Origin: Bacillota bacterium
GTDB taxonomy: Bacteria > Bacillota > UBA4882 > UBA8346
Reading direction: 5' to 3'
NCBI GenBank assembly: GCA_023392595.1
Contig: JAEVYU010000061.1
Span: 62,001-126,000 of the forward strand
Length of the DNA stretch: 64,000 bases
Shown: in pieces, positions 26,833-34,850 of the stretch
Layout: the number at the start of each line of letters is the position of its first letter
How positions within the stretch are numbered: position 1 is the stretch's first letter
Notes under the pieces: generated by a model
What the model saw: only the letters and a program-made list of their open reading frames with translations
What the model was told of the DNA's origin: nothing
The model's database searches: none
Made by a program: the position numbers and the translations under genes

Positions 26833-28530
26833 TCAAATTCGAAACGTCGTTGTCGATTGCTTCAAATTATCCGCCAAAGTCGCTAAATTTTCAGCCAACG
26901 AGGCGACCTCTTCAGCACCGGCGCTCTGTTCTTCTACAGAAGCAGCGACTTCTTCGGTGCTTGCCAGACCCTCTTCACTGATTGAAGCCAGGTGTGTTAC
27001 GGCGCCAATCATAGCTTCGTTTCGTTCCGCCATTTGTTGGGCCGATCCGGCGACTTTATTGATTTCGTTTAAGACCTCGCCAAGTTCCTTAAAAATCGAT
27101 CCAAAAGTACCGGTTGCTTGAGTGGTTAGGGTTCGACTCTCCTGTGCCTTCTCAATCCCTTGTTTGATAACCACCGTTGCATTTTCACTCCGTTCAATCA
27201 TTTGTTTCACTAAATTACTAATTTTTTGGGAGGCCTGTTTGGATTGATCGGCCAATTTTCCGGTCTCCGTGGCAACAACGCTGAATCCTTTCCCATGCTC
27301 CCCGGCGCGGGCCGCTTCAATCGCCGCATTTAAAGATAGTAATGCGGTTTGCTCTGCAACATTTCCAATCAGCGAAGCAACTTCATTGATTTCGGCGGAA
27401 GCCTGATTCATTTCATTCATCACTTCATTAATCTTTTGGGTGGTTTCATAGAGATTGTTCATTTCCGAGGCTATGTCACCGGTCACTTTCTGGCCGATAT
27501 TGGCTGAGGAGGCTATTTTTTCCGACATCGAAGCCATATGGGTGGTATCACCGGACACGGTTCTTACCAATTCGCCCAGTTCATTAATGGTATGAGCCGT
27601 TTGCTCAACCTGATCAGCCTGCTCGGAAGAAGCTTTCGTCAACTCCTCGATTACCACAGCCACCTCTCCGGCAGCCCGGCCGGAATTCATTGAAGCATCC
27701 CGGAGTTCATTACTGGCCAAAGAAAGCATTTGGGCATGCTCATTAATGTCGCCGACCAACCGGCGTAAACTGACTAAGGCTTGGTTAAGTCCTTCTACCA
27801 CCTGATTGATTTCCTGCGAACCTTTGGTGTTTAAAGTTTGAGTCAAATCGCCTGTAGCTAAGGACTTGATCTTGATCGCCATCTCCTTCAACGGTCCGGA
27901 AATCATAGCTGCAGCCAGTAGTCCGATAGTAATGGAGATCAAGATACTGATAATTAAAATCAATGTGGTGCTGAACTGGGAATCACGAAAAAAGGCATTC
28001 CCGCTATTCATCGTCTGGATCGCGTTGGTCGATACTTGTGCTTGAATTGAATTTAAGCTCATAATAATCATATGCAAGGAACGGCTAATATCCATGTAAC
28101 TATCCGGTGATAAGACTTGCCCCGAATATCCCTTTATCGTATCGAGCGAAGTATTAATTTGCTTAACTTCATTTGGGAATTTTGAATAATCGTTAACCAC
28201 TGTTTCGAGAGTGTTGGCAGTTAAAAGGAATGTTTGATGACTTATCAAATTATCGGCAAGTTGTTGACGGATTCGCTCGACATCCTGATTCGCGCCGATA
28301 ATGCTCTGATACCCGGTTAGGCTCGCCTGAAACACGTTATGGGTTATATCCCGCATTTGTCCAATCATTCTTAACCCCAGATACCCTTCAAGCAGTAAAA
28401 AAAAGACCATCACTGCAATAATAAGCAAAATTTGATGGAATACTTTCATTTTCGATAATAAACTCCGTAATGGAGTCATTATAAAATTTAAAACATCCTG
28501 TACGAGCTTTCTTAGCGCTTGAAATTTCAA
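26833..28530 (-). CDS. Methyl-accepting chemotaxis protein heading the sugar operon
   Basis: A 565-residue transmembrane chemoreceptor. A cytoplasmic N-terminal segment precedes TM1 (QILLIIAVMVFFLLLEGYLG), a helical extracytoplasmic domain of about 135 residues follows, then TM2 (TTLILIISILISITIGLLAA), HAMP (MAIKIKSLATGDLTQTL) and a long signalling coiled coil with the hairpin tip LLSLNAAIEAARAGEHGKGF. The tip continues VVATETGKLAD, close to the consensus. I chose TTG at 28530 because GGAGG lies eight bases upstream; the longer frame from 28545 starts inside that ribosome site. It directly precedes the YesM-like kinase (18 bases), so receptor and sensor are co-expressed. Confidence 0.94.
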   Translation of the reverse strand: MKFQALRKLVQDVLNFIMTPLRSLLSKMKVFHQILLIIAVMVFFLLLEGYLGLRMIGQMRDITHNVFQASLTGYQSIIGANQDVERIRQQLADNLISHQTFLLTANTLETVVNDYSKFPNEVKQINTSLDTIKGYSGQVLSPDSYMDISRSLHMIIMSLNSIQAQVSTNAIQTMNSGNAFFRDSQFSTTLILIISILISITIGLLAAAMISGPLKEMAIKIKSLATGDLTQTLNTKGSQEINQVVEGLNQALVSLRRLVGDINEHAQMLSLASNELRDASMNSGRAAGEVAVVIEELTKASSEQADQVEQTAHTINELGELVRTVSGDTTHMASMSEKIASSANIGQKVTGDIASEMNNLYETTQKINEVMNEMNQASAEINEVASLIGNVAEQTALLSLNAAIEAARAGEHGKGFSVVATETGKLADQSKQASQKISNLVKQMIERSENATVVIKQGIEKAQESRTLTTQATGTFGSIFKELGEVLNEINKVAGSAQQMAERNEAMIGAVTHLASISEEGLASTEEVAASVEEQSAGAEEVASLAENLATLADNLKQSTTTFRI

Positions 28531-28986
28531 TTTGTGGCCCTCCAATTATTTTCTAAATATTTTAATTTAAGTGCAAATCAATTGTTTAAATCCAATTTGT
28601 ACAAAAAATCAAATTAGATTACAAATCACACTAAACTTTACCTTTTAGTTTTCGGAATTTCTGAAGATAAATTTAGGCATAAAGTAAATAAAAAAACTTT
28701 TCCTAGATATATAAAGAGATTTTAAACGATTTTATTATTTTTCGGATTTTTAAACGGTTTTATTATTTTTAGTGGGTTCGCGATACAAACTTCTGATAGA
28801 AAAAGCGAGGGGAAAAACGCTGGATTACAAACTGATAGGCTTCAAGAGGGACTAATGGGTCCGCCTTACCGTAGAACTCCTATTTTTTACGGGGAAAATG
28901 TAAAAACATTCCCCGATATCGCTGGTAAGGATGTCAAAAACTTTCTAATATTCTTAAGGCGCTCACGGAAAATCAAGACACCTCCA
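28531..28986. other. AT-rich promoter region of the sugar operon
   Basis: No gene is supported in this stretch. It should carry the promoter of the MCP-led operon. A 23-base sequence (TTTTAAACGATTTTATTATT core) occurs twice in direct repeat at 28720-28742 and 28748-28770 with one mismatch, 28 bases apart; it could be a regulator site or only low-complexity sequence. Confidence 0.45.
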
Positions 28987-29982
28987 TCATCGGCCCATAC
29001 AAATTTCCACCACGGTGAGTTCCAATTCCAGCCGCGGTTCCCGCTGACCGGTTTTCATGCGGAAATCGGCCATAAGCAGTCTTTCCATAATTTTAGCGAG
29101 CTCCTTCAGGGTAAAACTTCCGGATTGGGCAAAGCTTTTCTCCGCCACATAGGGGTTAATCCCCAACATCGTGGCGAGCATCTTGGCATTCAACCCCTGG
29201 TTCCTCCCCTCATAGGCCGCAGTGATATTCCGGAACTGGCGGGAGAGGGTCGCCAAAATTTTAATCTCATTCTCCCCGGCGTTTAATAAATTTTCCAGAC
29301 GCGGCAATCCCAGCCGGGGATTTCTATCGGCGACCGCATCAATCAAACCAAAGATATCCGGTTCGGGAGTTTCCGGAACCAGCCGGTCCAGATCCTCATC
29401 GGCCAAATGAATGTTTGCTCCCATAAACATTTTGAGCTTTTCCAATTCAGTGCGGGTTCGCAGCAAATCCGGACCTAAACGCTGTCCAATTTTAGTTATC
29501 TGCACCGGGGTTAGTTTGAGCCCCATCTTTTCAGCCCGCTGTTTGGTCCAAACCGGCACATCTCCCTTGGAAAGTTTATTGCAGTCCACTACGGTAAGGC
29601 GTTTTTGAATCTCCTGGTGAACCTTTTTACGGCCGTCCAATTTTTTGGCGGATACGATAAAATAGACACCATCGGCCATATTGCCGATGCCTTTTAAGAC
29701 CGCTTCCTCACTACCGGATACCCCGTCTTCCAAATTATCCAGATAAATAAGGCGGGCGCTCCCCCAAAAAGGGGGAGTCTCCAGATCGCGTATGAGTTCC
29801 CCGGGATCTACCTCTCCCGCGTCCACTCGCATATAATTAAATGGTTGATCTTCGGGGGAGAGAATTTTATTGAGTACCGACTTCAACAATTCTTCATGAA
29901 ATAACCGCTCTTCTCCCAAAAACAAATAAACCGGCAACAACCGGCCTTCCGTGACCTGCTTCACAAAATCGACCCGCGTCAT
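28987..29982 (-). CDS. holA: DNA polymerase III delta subunit
   Basis: The clamp-loader delta subunit opens the beta clamp during DNA replication. The 331-residue protein shows the family N-terminus (LLPVYLFLGEERLFHEELLK), the FNYMRVDAGEVDPGELI region, the PPFWGSARLIYLDN strand, and the C-terminal helical domain (NEIKILATLSRQFRNITAAYE and FRMKTGQREPRLELEL). No intact Walker A is expected or seen. GGAAGG lies before the ATG. It follows comEC on the same strand, the usual comEA-comEC-holA order in Bacillota, but with 177 bases of hairpin-rich spacer. Confidence 0.95.
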   Translation of the reverse strand: MTRVDFVKQVTEGRLLPVYLFLGEERLFHEELLKSVLNKILSPEDQPFNYMRVDAGEVDPGELIRDLETPPFWGSARLIYLDNLEDGVSGSEEAVLKGIGNMADGVYFIVSAKKLDGRKKVHQEIQKRLTVVDCNKLSKGDVPVWTKQRAEKMGLKLTPVQITKIGQRLGPDLLRTRTELEKLKMFMGANIHLADEDLDRLVPETPEPDIFGLIDAVADRNPRLGLPRLENLLNAGENEIKILATLSRQFRNITAAYEGRNQGLNAKMLATMLGINPYVAEKSFAQSGSFTLKELAKIMERLLMADFRMKTGQREPRLELELTVVEICMGR

Positions 29983-30009
29983 CCAAAGTCACCTTCCACT
30001 CTTTTTAAC

Positions 30010-30120
30010 TTGAATCCGGCAAGTAACCCCACATTTAAACTTGCCGGATTCAAACAATGAACCCGATCCGGCCAATTTTTCTGCGTCATCGCAGAAAAAT
30101 TGTCACTTACTTGCCGGATC
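30010..30120. repeat. Hairpin-rich spacer between comEC and holA
   Basis: Three related copies of an ACTTGCCGGAT(C/T) sequence occur here. TTGAATCCGGCAAGT at 30010-30024 pairs perfectly with 30039-30053, and AATTTTTCTGCG at 30074-30085 pairs perfectly with 30090-30101 around a TCAT loop; the GATCCGGC at 30065-30072 can pair with GCCGGATC at 30113-30120, enclosing the second hairpin. It may be an intergenic repeat family or a transcript processing/attenuation site. Nothing codes here. Confidence 0.7.
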
Positions 30121-30159
30121 GAGGTTTAATTAAGCCGGTTACCAACAAGCACGGCCAGG

Positions 30160-32493
30160 CTATTGATAAGTCGTAACCGTAAAATCCTTCCCATACAACC
30201 GGATGGTTATTTTGCCCTGCCGGTCGGTCCGGTAAAGATCAATCCCCAAGGAATGCAACCGCCGCAGGGTACTGACAGCCGGATGCCCAAACCGGTTCCC
30301 GGCTCCCGCCGAAATAACTCCTACCTTCGGCTTGACCTGGGAAATAAAACCCAGGGTACTGGCATACTTGCTGCCATGATGACCGACCTTTAAGACCGAG
30401 GCCCGTAAAATGGCCGGATATTTTCGGGCCATTATTGTTTCGCCCTGCTCACTCAGATCTCCTGTTAACAACAATTTGTTTTTGCCGTACTGAAGTAAAA
30501 CGACCAAGGAACAATCATTTTCATCATCCATCCCCGGCAGGTTCAAAACCATTCCGGTCACTTCCGCTCCCAATTTGAATTTTTTCCCGCTGAAAACTTT
30601 TTCCGACGGTACATGGGCCGCCCTGATCCGTCTTAAAAACTCTTGAACCTTAATCGTGCCGGTATTGACAGGTAAAAACAATTTCCCGGCCGGAATCTCC
30701 TCCAACACTTCGGCTAAGCCGCTGATATGATCGGAGTGTCCATGGGATGCAATCACCAAATCCAGCTTGGTAACCCCAACCGAACGCAAAAATGGAATCA
30801 CCCTGGAAATGCCTTTGCCCTCATCACCGCCATCCATCAACAAGCTCACCCCATCCGGCGTCCGGATAAACAAGGCATCTCCTTGTCCGACATCAATGAC
30901 TGTAAATTCCAAATGCCGGCTTTGACCGTGCTGAAAGTAAGCGGCCCAGACAATCAAATTAACCAGACATAATGTTCCTAAGATCACCCATGCCGCATTC
31001 CCCAGCCTTTTTTTCGTCAACATATTCGGTTGGGATAGATCGAGAATCAACACCAAGGCTAAATAGTAGGCAATGATCCAGGGCCAGGGCCAATCCGGGG
31101 ACCAGGAAGCCGCCCAGCTTTGACCGGCCAAAAAATGAGCCAGCCACCGGATAACGGTTAGGTTCCAATCGACCGCAACCAAAATCCAATGAGCCGCTCC
31201 GGGCAAAAGTAAAGCCAATCCTTCTCCAAAGAGTCCCCCGATGATTACAAATTCTGCGGGCAGAAAGAATAACAAATTAGCCAGCGGGCTACACCAGGCG
31301 ATGAGTTGGAAATAGTGAACGATCAGCGGAGTCACCATCAGTTGCGCTCCGAATGAAACCAGCAAAGCCTCCCAGAGAGGCTTTGCCAATCGGCCCCGGA
31401 CCGGAAAACATTCTTTCAGCGCCGGAAAAAGCCATACCACTCCGAAGGTTGCCAGAAAAGAGAGTTGGAATCCGACCTGAAATAAATAGTAGGGATTCCA
31501 CCCTAGCAATCCCACGGCCGCTAGGGCCAACCGGTTGACTTGGTCCTTGGCCTCGGCGCCGATTAGATTCCCAATCGCATAAATCACCATCATGATTCCA
31601 GCCCTCAATACCGGCGGCCCCATGCCGGTCATCATGATATAAAAGCCAATCCCCAGGACCAAGGGTATAATTTGAAACTTTTTCGGAATTCGAAAAAGGC
31701 CCAAAAGCCAGGTCAGGCCGATAACCACAAATCCCACATGCAATCCGGAAACCGACATCAGATGGATCGTCCCGGTGCGGCGCAATTCATTCGCCAATTT
31801 TCTGTCGCCGACTGCGTCGCTTAAATCATCATTAAAAATCATTCCATGGAGTAACCGCGAATTGACGGGGGATAAAACATTTTTCCCGGACCGGATCATC
31901 TTATCCCGGATACGCTCCGCCCAAAGATAGGGACGAGGCAACCCCGGGCCTTTTATTATAATTGGAGGATTTTCGGCTGATAAATTGCCGGTAATGCCCT
32001 GTTGTTCGAGATAATTGGGGAATCTGGCGCGAGGGATGGTATTGAGCTTGAATTTACCGTAAATTTGAAGCTTGCGGCCATAGGTGTCTTTGGGCAAAGC
32101 GCCGCGGCAATATACCATGATTTTGCCGCGAGGACCATTTCCGGCATCACAGTCCGTCTGCAACAAAAAGCGAACCCCGTGAAGGGCGGCTTCAGTGCGT
32201 TGTATCTGGACCCCTGTTACCTTGACCTTTTGCTGGTGGTAGGTTTGGCTGATGTGGAGCCAGAGGTTGTACCGCTGATGAAATATACTATACCAACACC
32301 CGCTTAGGAAAAAGATGGCGGTTAGGATCAGCAAGCCTCCGATCCGCCGCTTCAAAACAAAAAATATCAAAAGGGCGGTCACCACAGCTAAAGATAACAG
32401 CAACCACCAAAGCGGATTTGCATGAATCCATGCGTCGGCTAAAATCCCGGCTATTACGGAAACCAAGACCAAAAGGCTTTTGATACCGGTCAT
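30160..32493 (-). CDS. comEC: Competence DNA-uptake channel ComEC/Rec2
   Basis: ComEC forms the inner-membrane channel for single-stranded DNA in natural transformation. The 777-residue protein has the N-terminal DUF4131 region (residues 1-200 with two helices), the competence domain with about seven helices (starting LLHGMIFNDDLSDAVGDRKL), and a C-terminal metallo-beta-lactamase-like domain (FTVIDVGQGDALFIRTPDG, VIASHGHSDHISGL, LKVGHHGSKYASTL). The HGHSDH and GHHGSK motifs are complete, suggesting an active nuclease. Start ATG overlaps the comEA stop by four bases. Other type IV pilus competence genes are not in this window. Confidence 0.96.
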   Translation of the reverse strand: MTGIKSLLVLVSVIAGILADAWIHANPLWWLLLSLAVVTALLIFFVLKRRIGGLLILTAIFFLSGCWYSIFHQRYNLWLHISQTYHQQKVKVTGVQIQRTEAALHGVRFLLQTDCDAGNGPRGKIMVYCRGALPKDTYGRKLQIYGKFKLNTIPRARFPNYLEQQGITGNLSAENPPIIIKGPGLPRPYLWAERIRDKMIRSGKNVLSPVNSRLLHGMIFNDDLSDAVGDRKLANELRRTGTIHLMSVSGLHVGFVVIGLTWLLGLFRIPKKFQIIPLVLGIGFYIMMTGMGPPVLRAGIMMVIYAIGNLIGAEAKDQVNRLALAAVGLLGWNPYYLFQVGFQLSFLATFGVVWLFPALKECFPVRGRLAKPLWEALLVSFGAQLMVTPLIVHYFQLIAWCSPLANLLFFLPAEFVIIGGLFGEGLALLLPGAAHWILVAVDWNLTVIRWLAHFLAGQSWAASWSPDWPWPWIIAYYLALVLILDLSQPNMLTKKRLGNAAWVILGTLCLVNLIVWAAYFQHGQSRHLEFTVIDVGQGDALFIRTPDGVSLLMDGGDEGKGISRVIPFLRSVGVTKLDLVIASHGHSDHISGLAEVLEEIPAGKLFLPVNTGTIKVQEFLRRIRAAHVPSEKVFSGKKFKLGAEVTGMVLNLPGMDDENDCSLVVLLQYGKNKLLLTGDLSEQGETIMARKYPAILRASVLKVGHHGSKYASTLGFISQVKPKVGVISAGAGNRFGHPAVSTLRRLHSLGIDLYRTDRQGKITIRLYGKDFTVTTYQ

Positions 32494-33116
32494 TTTACCA
32501 CCAAATAGGGGCGAAGTTTGTCCAATGTCTTGACGCCAATGCCGTTTACCTTATCCAGATCTTCATAGTTTTTAAAATTTCCGTTTTTATTACGGTACTC
32601 GACGATTTTGGCCGCCAGAAAAGGTCCGATGCCCGGGACGCTTTCAAGTTGCGCCGGACTGGCGCCATTGACATCAATCGGCCATTTTATCGAGGATGGC
32701 AAGGATATTCCTTGCGGCTTTTGGTTGCGGATGGACCGAGATTGGGCTGTTTTTAATTTGGTTTTACTGCGCCGCTTATCCACCACTTCCAGCCGTTCGC
32801 CTTTCCTTTGGATATAAATCCTTTCCCCATCCTCGACGAATTCCGCCAAATTAACCGGTTCCAAATCAGCTTCCGGAAGAGCTCCGCCCGCTTTTTCGAC
32901 GGCTTCAAATTTGCGCAGGCCCGGTTTTAGACAAAGCAACCCGGGTTTGGCCACCGCTCCGCGGATATCGACGTAAATGGAATTAACCGAAACATCATCC
33001 TCATATTTTTGGGTTAAGCCCTTATTGCCGCTGATAAACATCAACAACCCTCCGGCAGCCAAAAAAATGAGTAATATCAGCGCAGCTATCCGTTGTCTCA
33101 CCGTTAAGCCGAACAT
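32490..33116 (-). CDS. comEA: Competence DNA receptor ComEA
   Basis: ComEA binds incoming double-stranded DNA. The 208-residue product has one N-terminal membrane anchor (RIAALILLIFLAAGGLLMF), an SLBB domain (SIYVDIRGAVAKPGLLCLKP, GERIYIQRKG), a basic linker, and a C-terminal tandem helix-hairpin-helix DNA-binding domain (DVNGASPAQLESVPGIGPFL and KNYEDLDKVNGIGVKTL). The ATG at 33116, five bases after GGAGG, is chosen; the longer frame from 33128 begins inside that ribosome site. It overlaps comEC, so the pair is translationally coupled. Confidence 0.95.
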   Translation of the reverse strand: MFGLTVRQRIAALILLIFLAAGGLLMFISGNKGLTQKYEDDVSVNSIYVDIRGAVAKPGLLCLKPGLRKFEAVEKAGGALPEADLEPVNLAEFVEDGERIYIQRKGERLEVVDKRRSKTKLKTAQSRSIRNQKPQGISLPSSIKWPIDVNGASPAQLESVPGIGPFLAAKIVEYRNKNGNFKNYEDLDKVNGIGVKTLDKLRPYLVVK

Positions 33117-33278
33117 GGCAACCTCCAAAAAACAATTAATTTATTTTTAATTCGGTATTTTCATACAAAATCCTTCCGTTGAATGGAATTGTATTGAAGA
33201 AAAAACCGTTGGAGGCATTTCTTTCTCCCTTTCGCTTTTTGCCATGAACTTTTATTTTATCAACTCCCTGCCCATCTC

Positions 33279-33848
33279 TTAAAGTTCGAAGCTTTTACTA
33301 TAACCTGCCACTCCCAGTTTTTCTCCCATTGAGCGGTATTCCCCCAAGATGTAACTGTAAGGTTTAATTTTAGCCGCGTCCGGACCACCATCATCGTTGA
33401 GTACAGCCTCATCAAAATGCACAGCCACCATTTCGCCGACAAATATATCGTGGCTGCCATAATTTAAAATATCTTTTACCTTGCATTCCATATTCATCAA
33501 ACATTCCTTGATGAGAGGTGCTTTGACAATACTTGCCGGTACGGGAGTTAATCCGGTTTCCAAAAATTTGTTTACACTTTTGCCTGAGACAGTTCCGCAG
33601 TAATCGACGGCTTTAGCGATATTTTCGGATGGTATATTGATGACATATTCCATGGACTCCCTTACCATGGAATGAGAGTATCTTGCAGGGTGCACAGCGA
33701 TATAAACCATATTCGGATGATGGCTCAAAACACCGGTCCAAGCGATGGTAATAATATTGGGATCTTTCTTATCTGTTTTCACTGTTACCAGTACTGTCGG
33801 CTCCGGTAACGGGGATACATTCAATTTTTCCATGATTCTTTTGCTCAT
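33279..33848 (-). CDS. Flavin reductase-like (flavoredoxin) domain protein
   Basis: A 189-residue FMN-binding split-barrel protein. Characteristic segments are NIITIAWTGVLSHHPNMVYI, HPARYSHSMVRESMEYVINI, the Cys-containing DYCGTVSGKSVNKFLETGLT, and GEMVAVHFDE. Such flavoredoxins use or reduce flavin for other enzymes, or reduce small oxidised substrates; the specific reaction is unknown. GAGG lies before the ATG. It is divergent from the TetR gene, which is its likely regulator given the palindrome in the shared intergenic region. Confidence 0.9.
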   Translation of the reverse strand: MSKRIMEKLNVSPLPEPTVLVTVKTDKKDPNIITIAWTGVLSHHPNMVYIAVHPARYSHSMVRESMEYVINIPSENIAKAVDYCGTVSGKSVNKFLETGLTPVPASIVKAPLIKECLMNMECKVKDILNYGSHDIFVGEMVAVHFDEAVLNDDGGPDAAKIKPYSYILGEYRSMGEKLGVAGYSKSFEL

Positions 33849-33955
33849 TTGATGGCCTCATTTCTTCGAATTTTTTTACAACCGTTACAAACTCTCACTC
33901 GATGAAGGTGATAAATGCTTCTATCATCGGATACTCCTCCTTTCACGGATAATTC

Positions 33956-34005
33956 TTGACACGTTTCCAGTAATCAATTAAAATCTAATTCTAGACACGA
34001 GTCTA
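33956..34005 (+). promoter_or_regulatory. tetR promoter with overlapping palindromic operator
   Basis: TTGACA (33956-33961), a 17-base spacer and TAAAAT (33979-33984) make a near-consensus sigma-A promoter reading towards the TetR gene. Seven bases downstream lies the palindrome TAGAC-ACGA-GTCTA (33992-34005), placed where a bound repressor would block the promoter, and it also faces the divergent flavin reductase gene. It is a good candidate for autoregulation. Confidence 0.75.
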
Positions 34006-34102
34006 TTATATTATTCGCTTCAAAGGTATACAACCGGCAATATCAAGCCGAAAGTCGATAATTCAACGGATAGAGCTGAGACGTCTATAAAGGAGTATCA
34101 TC

Positions 34103-34648
34103 ATGGAAGACCGCCGGATCAAAAAAACCAAACAAGCTATTCAACTTGCTTTTGCAAAATTATTATCCGAAAAAAGTATGGATCATATTACTGTAAAAAG
34201 CCTCTGTGAGACCGCAGATATCAACAAGAGCACCTTTTATTTGCATTATCAAGATATTTATGATTGCGCCGACTGTATCCGGGATACTATTGTTGATGAA
34301 TTCTGTGAAATAATTGCCCCATACCGCTTTGAAGAGATGATTGTGAACTTTGAGGTTATTTTAGATGACATCATTAAGATGTTTGATAGGAATAAGCACA
34401 TATACGTGCCGTTTCTTAAATCTCCCAGTCTGGCTTCGAGTTCCTGCAAACTGAAGCAACTGATCATTGAGAGAGTATTGGCAAAAGCCGGCGTCGAGGA
34501 TCAAAAGGACAAAATATTCCGGTGCACGGTTTCGTTTATCATGAGCGGCATTATGAGTTTACTGGAACAACATGAATTTACCGAAATTGATCACCAAACC
34601 GTTTCTGCCCTGGCTTATAAAGTGAAAAATGGATTTACGGCTCTTTGA
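34103..34648 (+). CDS. TetR-family transcriptional regulator
   Basis: A 181-residue regulator. Residues 8-55 are the TetR DNA-binding domain (AIQLAFAKLLSEKSMDHITV then KSLCETADINKSTFYLHYQD); the rest is an all-helical ligand/dimer domain without obvious similarity, with a C-terminal TetR_C-like helix pair. AAAGGAG precedes the ATG. The divergent flavin reductase gene and the palindrome between them make that gene and tetR itself the probable targets. The ligand is unknown. Confidence 0.93.
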   Translation: MEDRRIKKTKQAIQLAFAKLLSEKSMDHITVKSLCETADINKSTFYLHYQDIYDCADCIRDTIVDEFCEIIAPYRFEEMIVNFEVILDDIIKMFDRNKHIYVPFLKSPSLASSSCKLKQLIIERVLAKAGVEDQKDKIFRCTVSFIMSGIMSLLEQHEFTEIDHQTVSALAYKVKNGFTAL

Positions 34649-34787
34649 AAGAATTCATGCTTTGGGAAAAAAATATCGCCATACTCAGGATGTCCCTTGT
34701 TAAAAAAATTCGCCAATGCAATTGGTTTCAAACCGGCTAGGCTGAATATGAGTTTACCGGAGATGTAATAAGTCTTCAGGGGATGTC

Positions 34788-34825
34788 GAATCAAAAAAAC
34801 GGCCTGCAGGCCGTTTTTTTGATTC
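34788..34825. terminator. Bidirectional terminator between tetR and the TIG-OmpA gene
   Basis: A perfect 38-base palindrome: each 19-base arm has a GC-rich core (GGCCTG/CAGGCC) flanked by runs of A and T, so it has a U-run on either strand. It sits between two convergent genes. Confidence 0.95.
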
Positions 34826-34850
34826 AAACTATTTTCAATTCATTGATGTT

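Noticed and set aside
28855..29286. 143-codon plus-strand frame
   Set aside because: Mostly antisense to holA and without a ribosome site.
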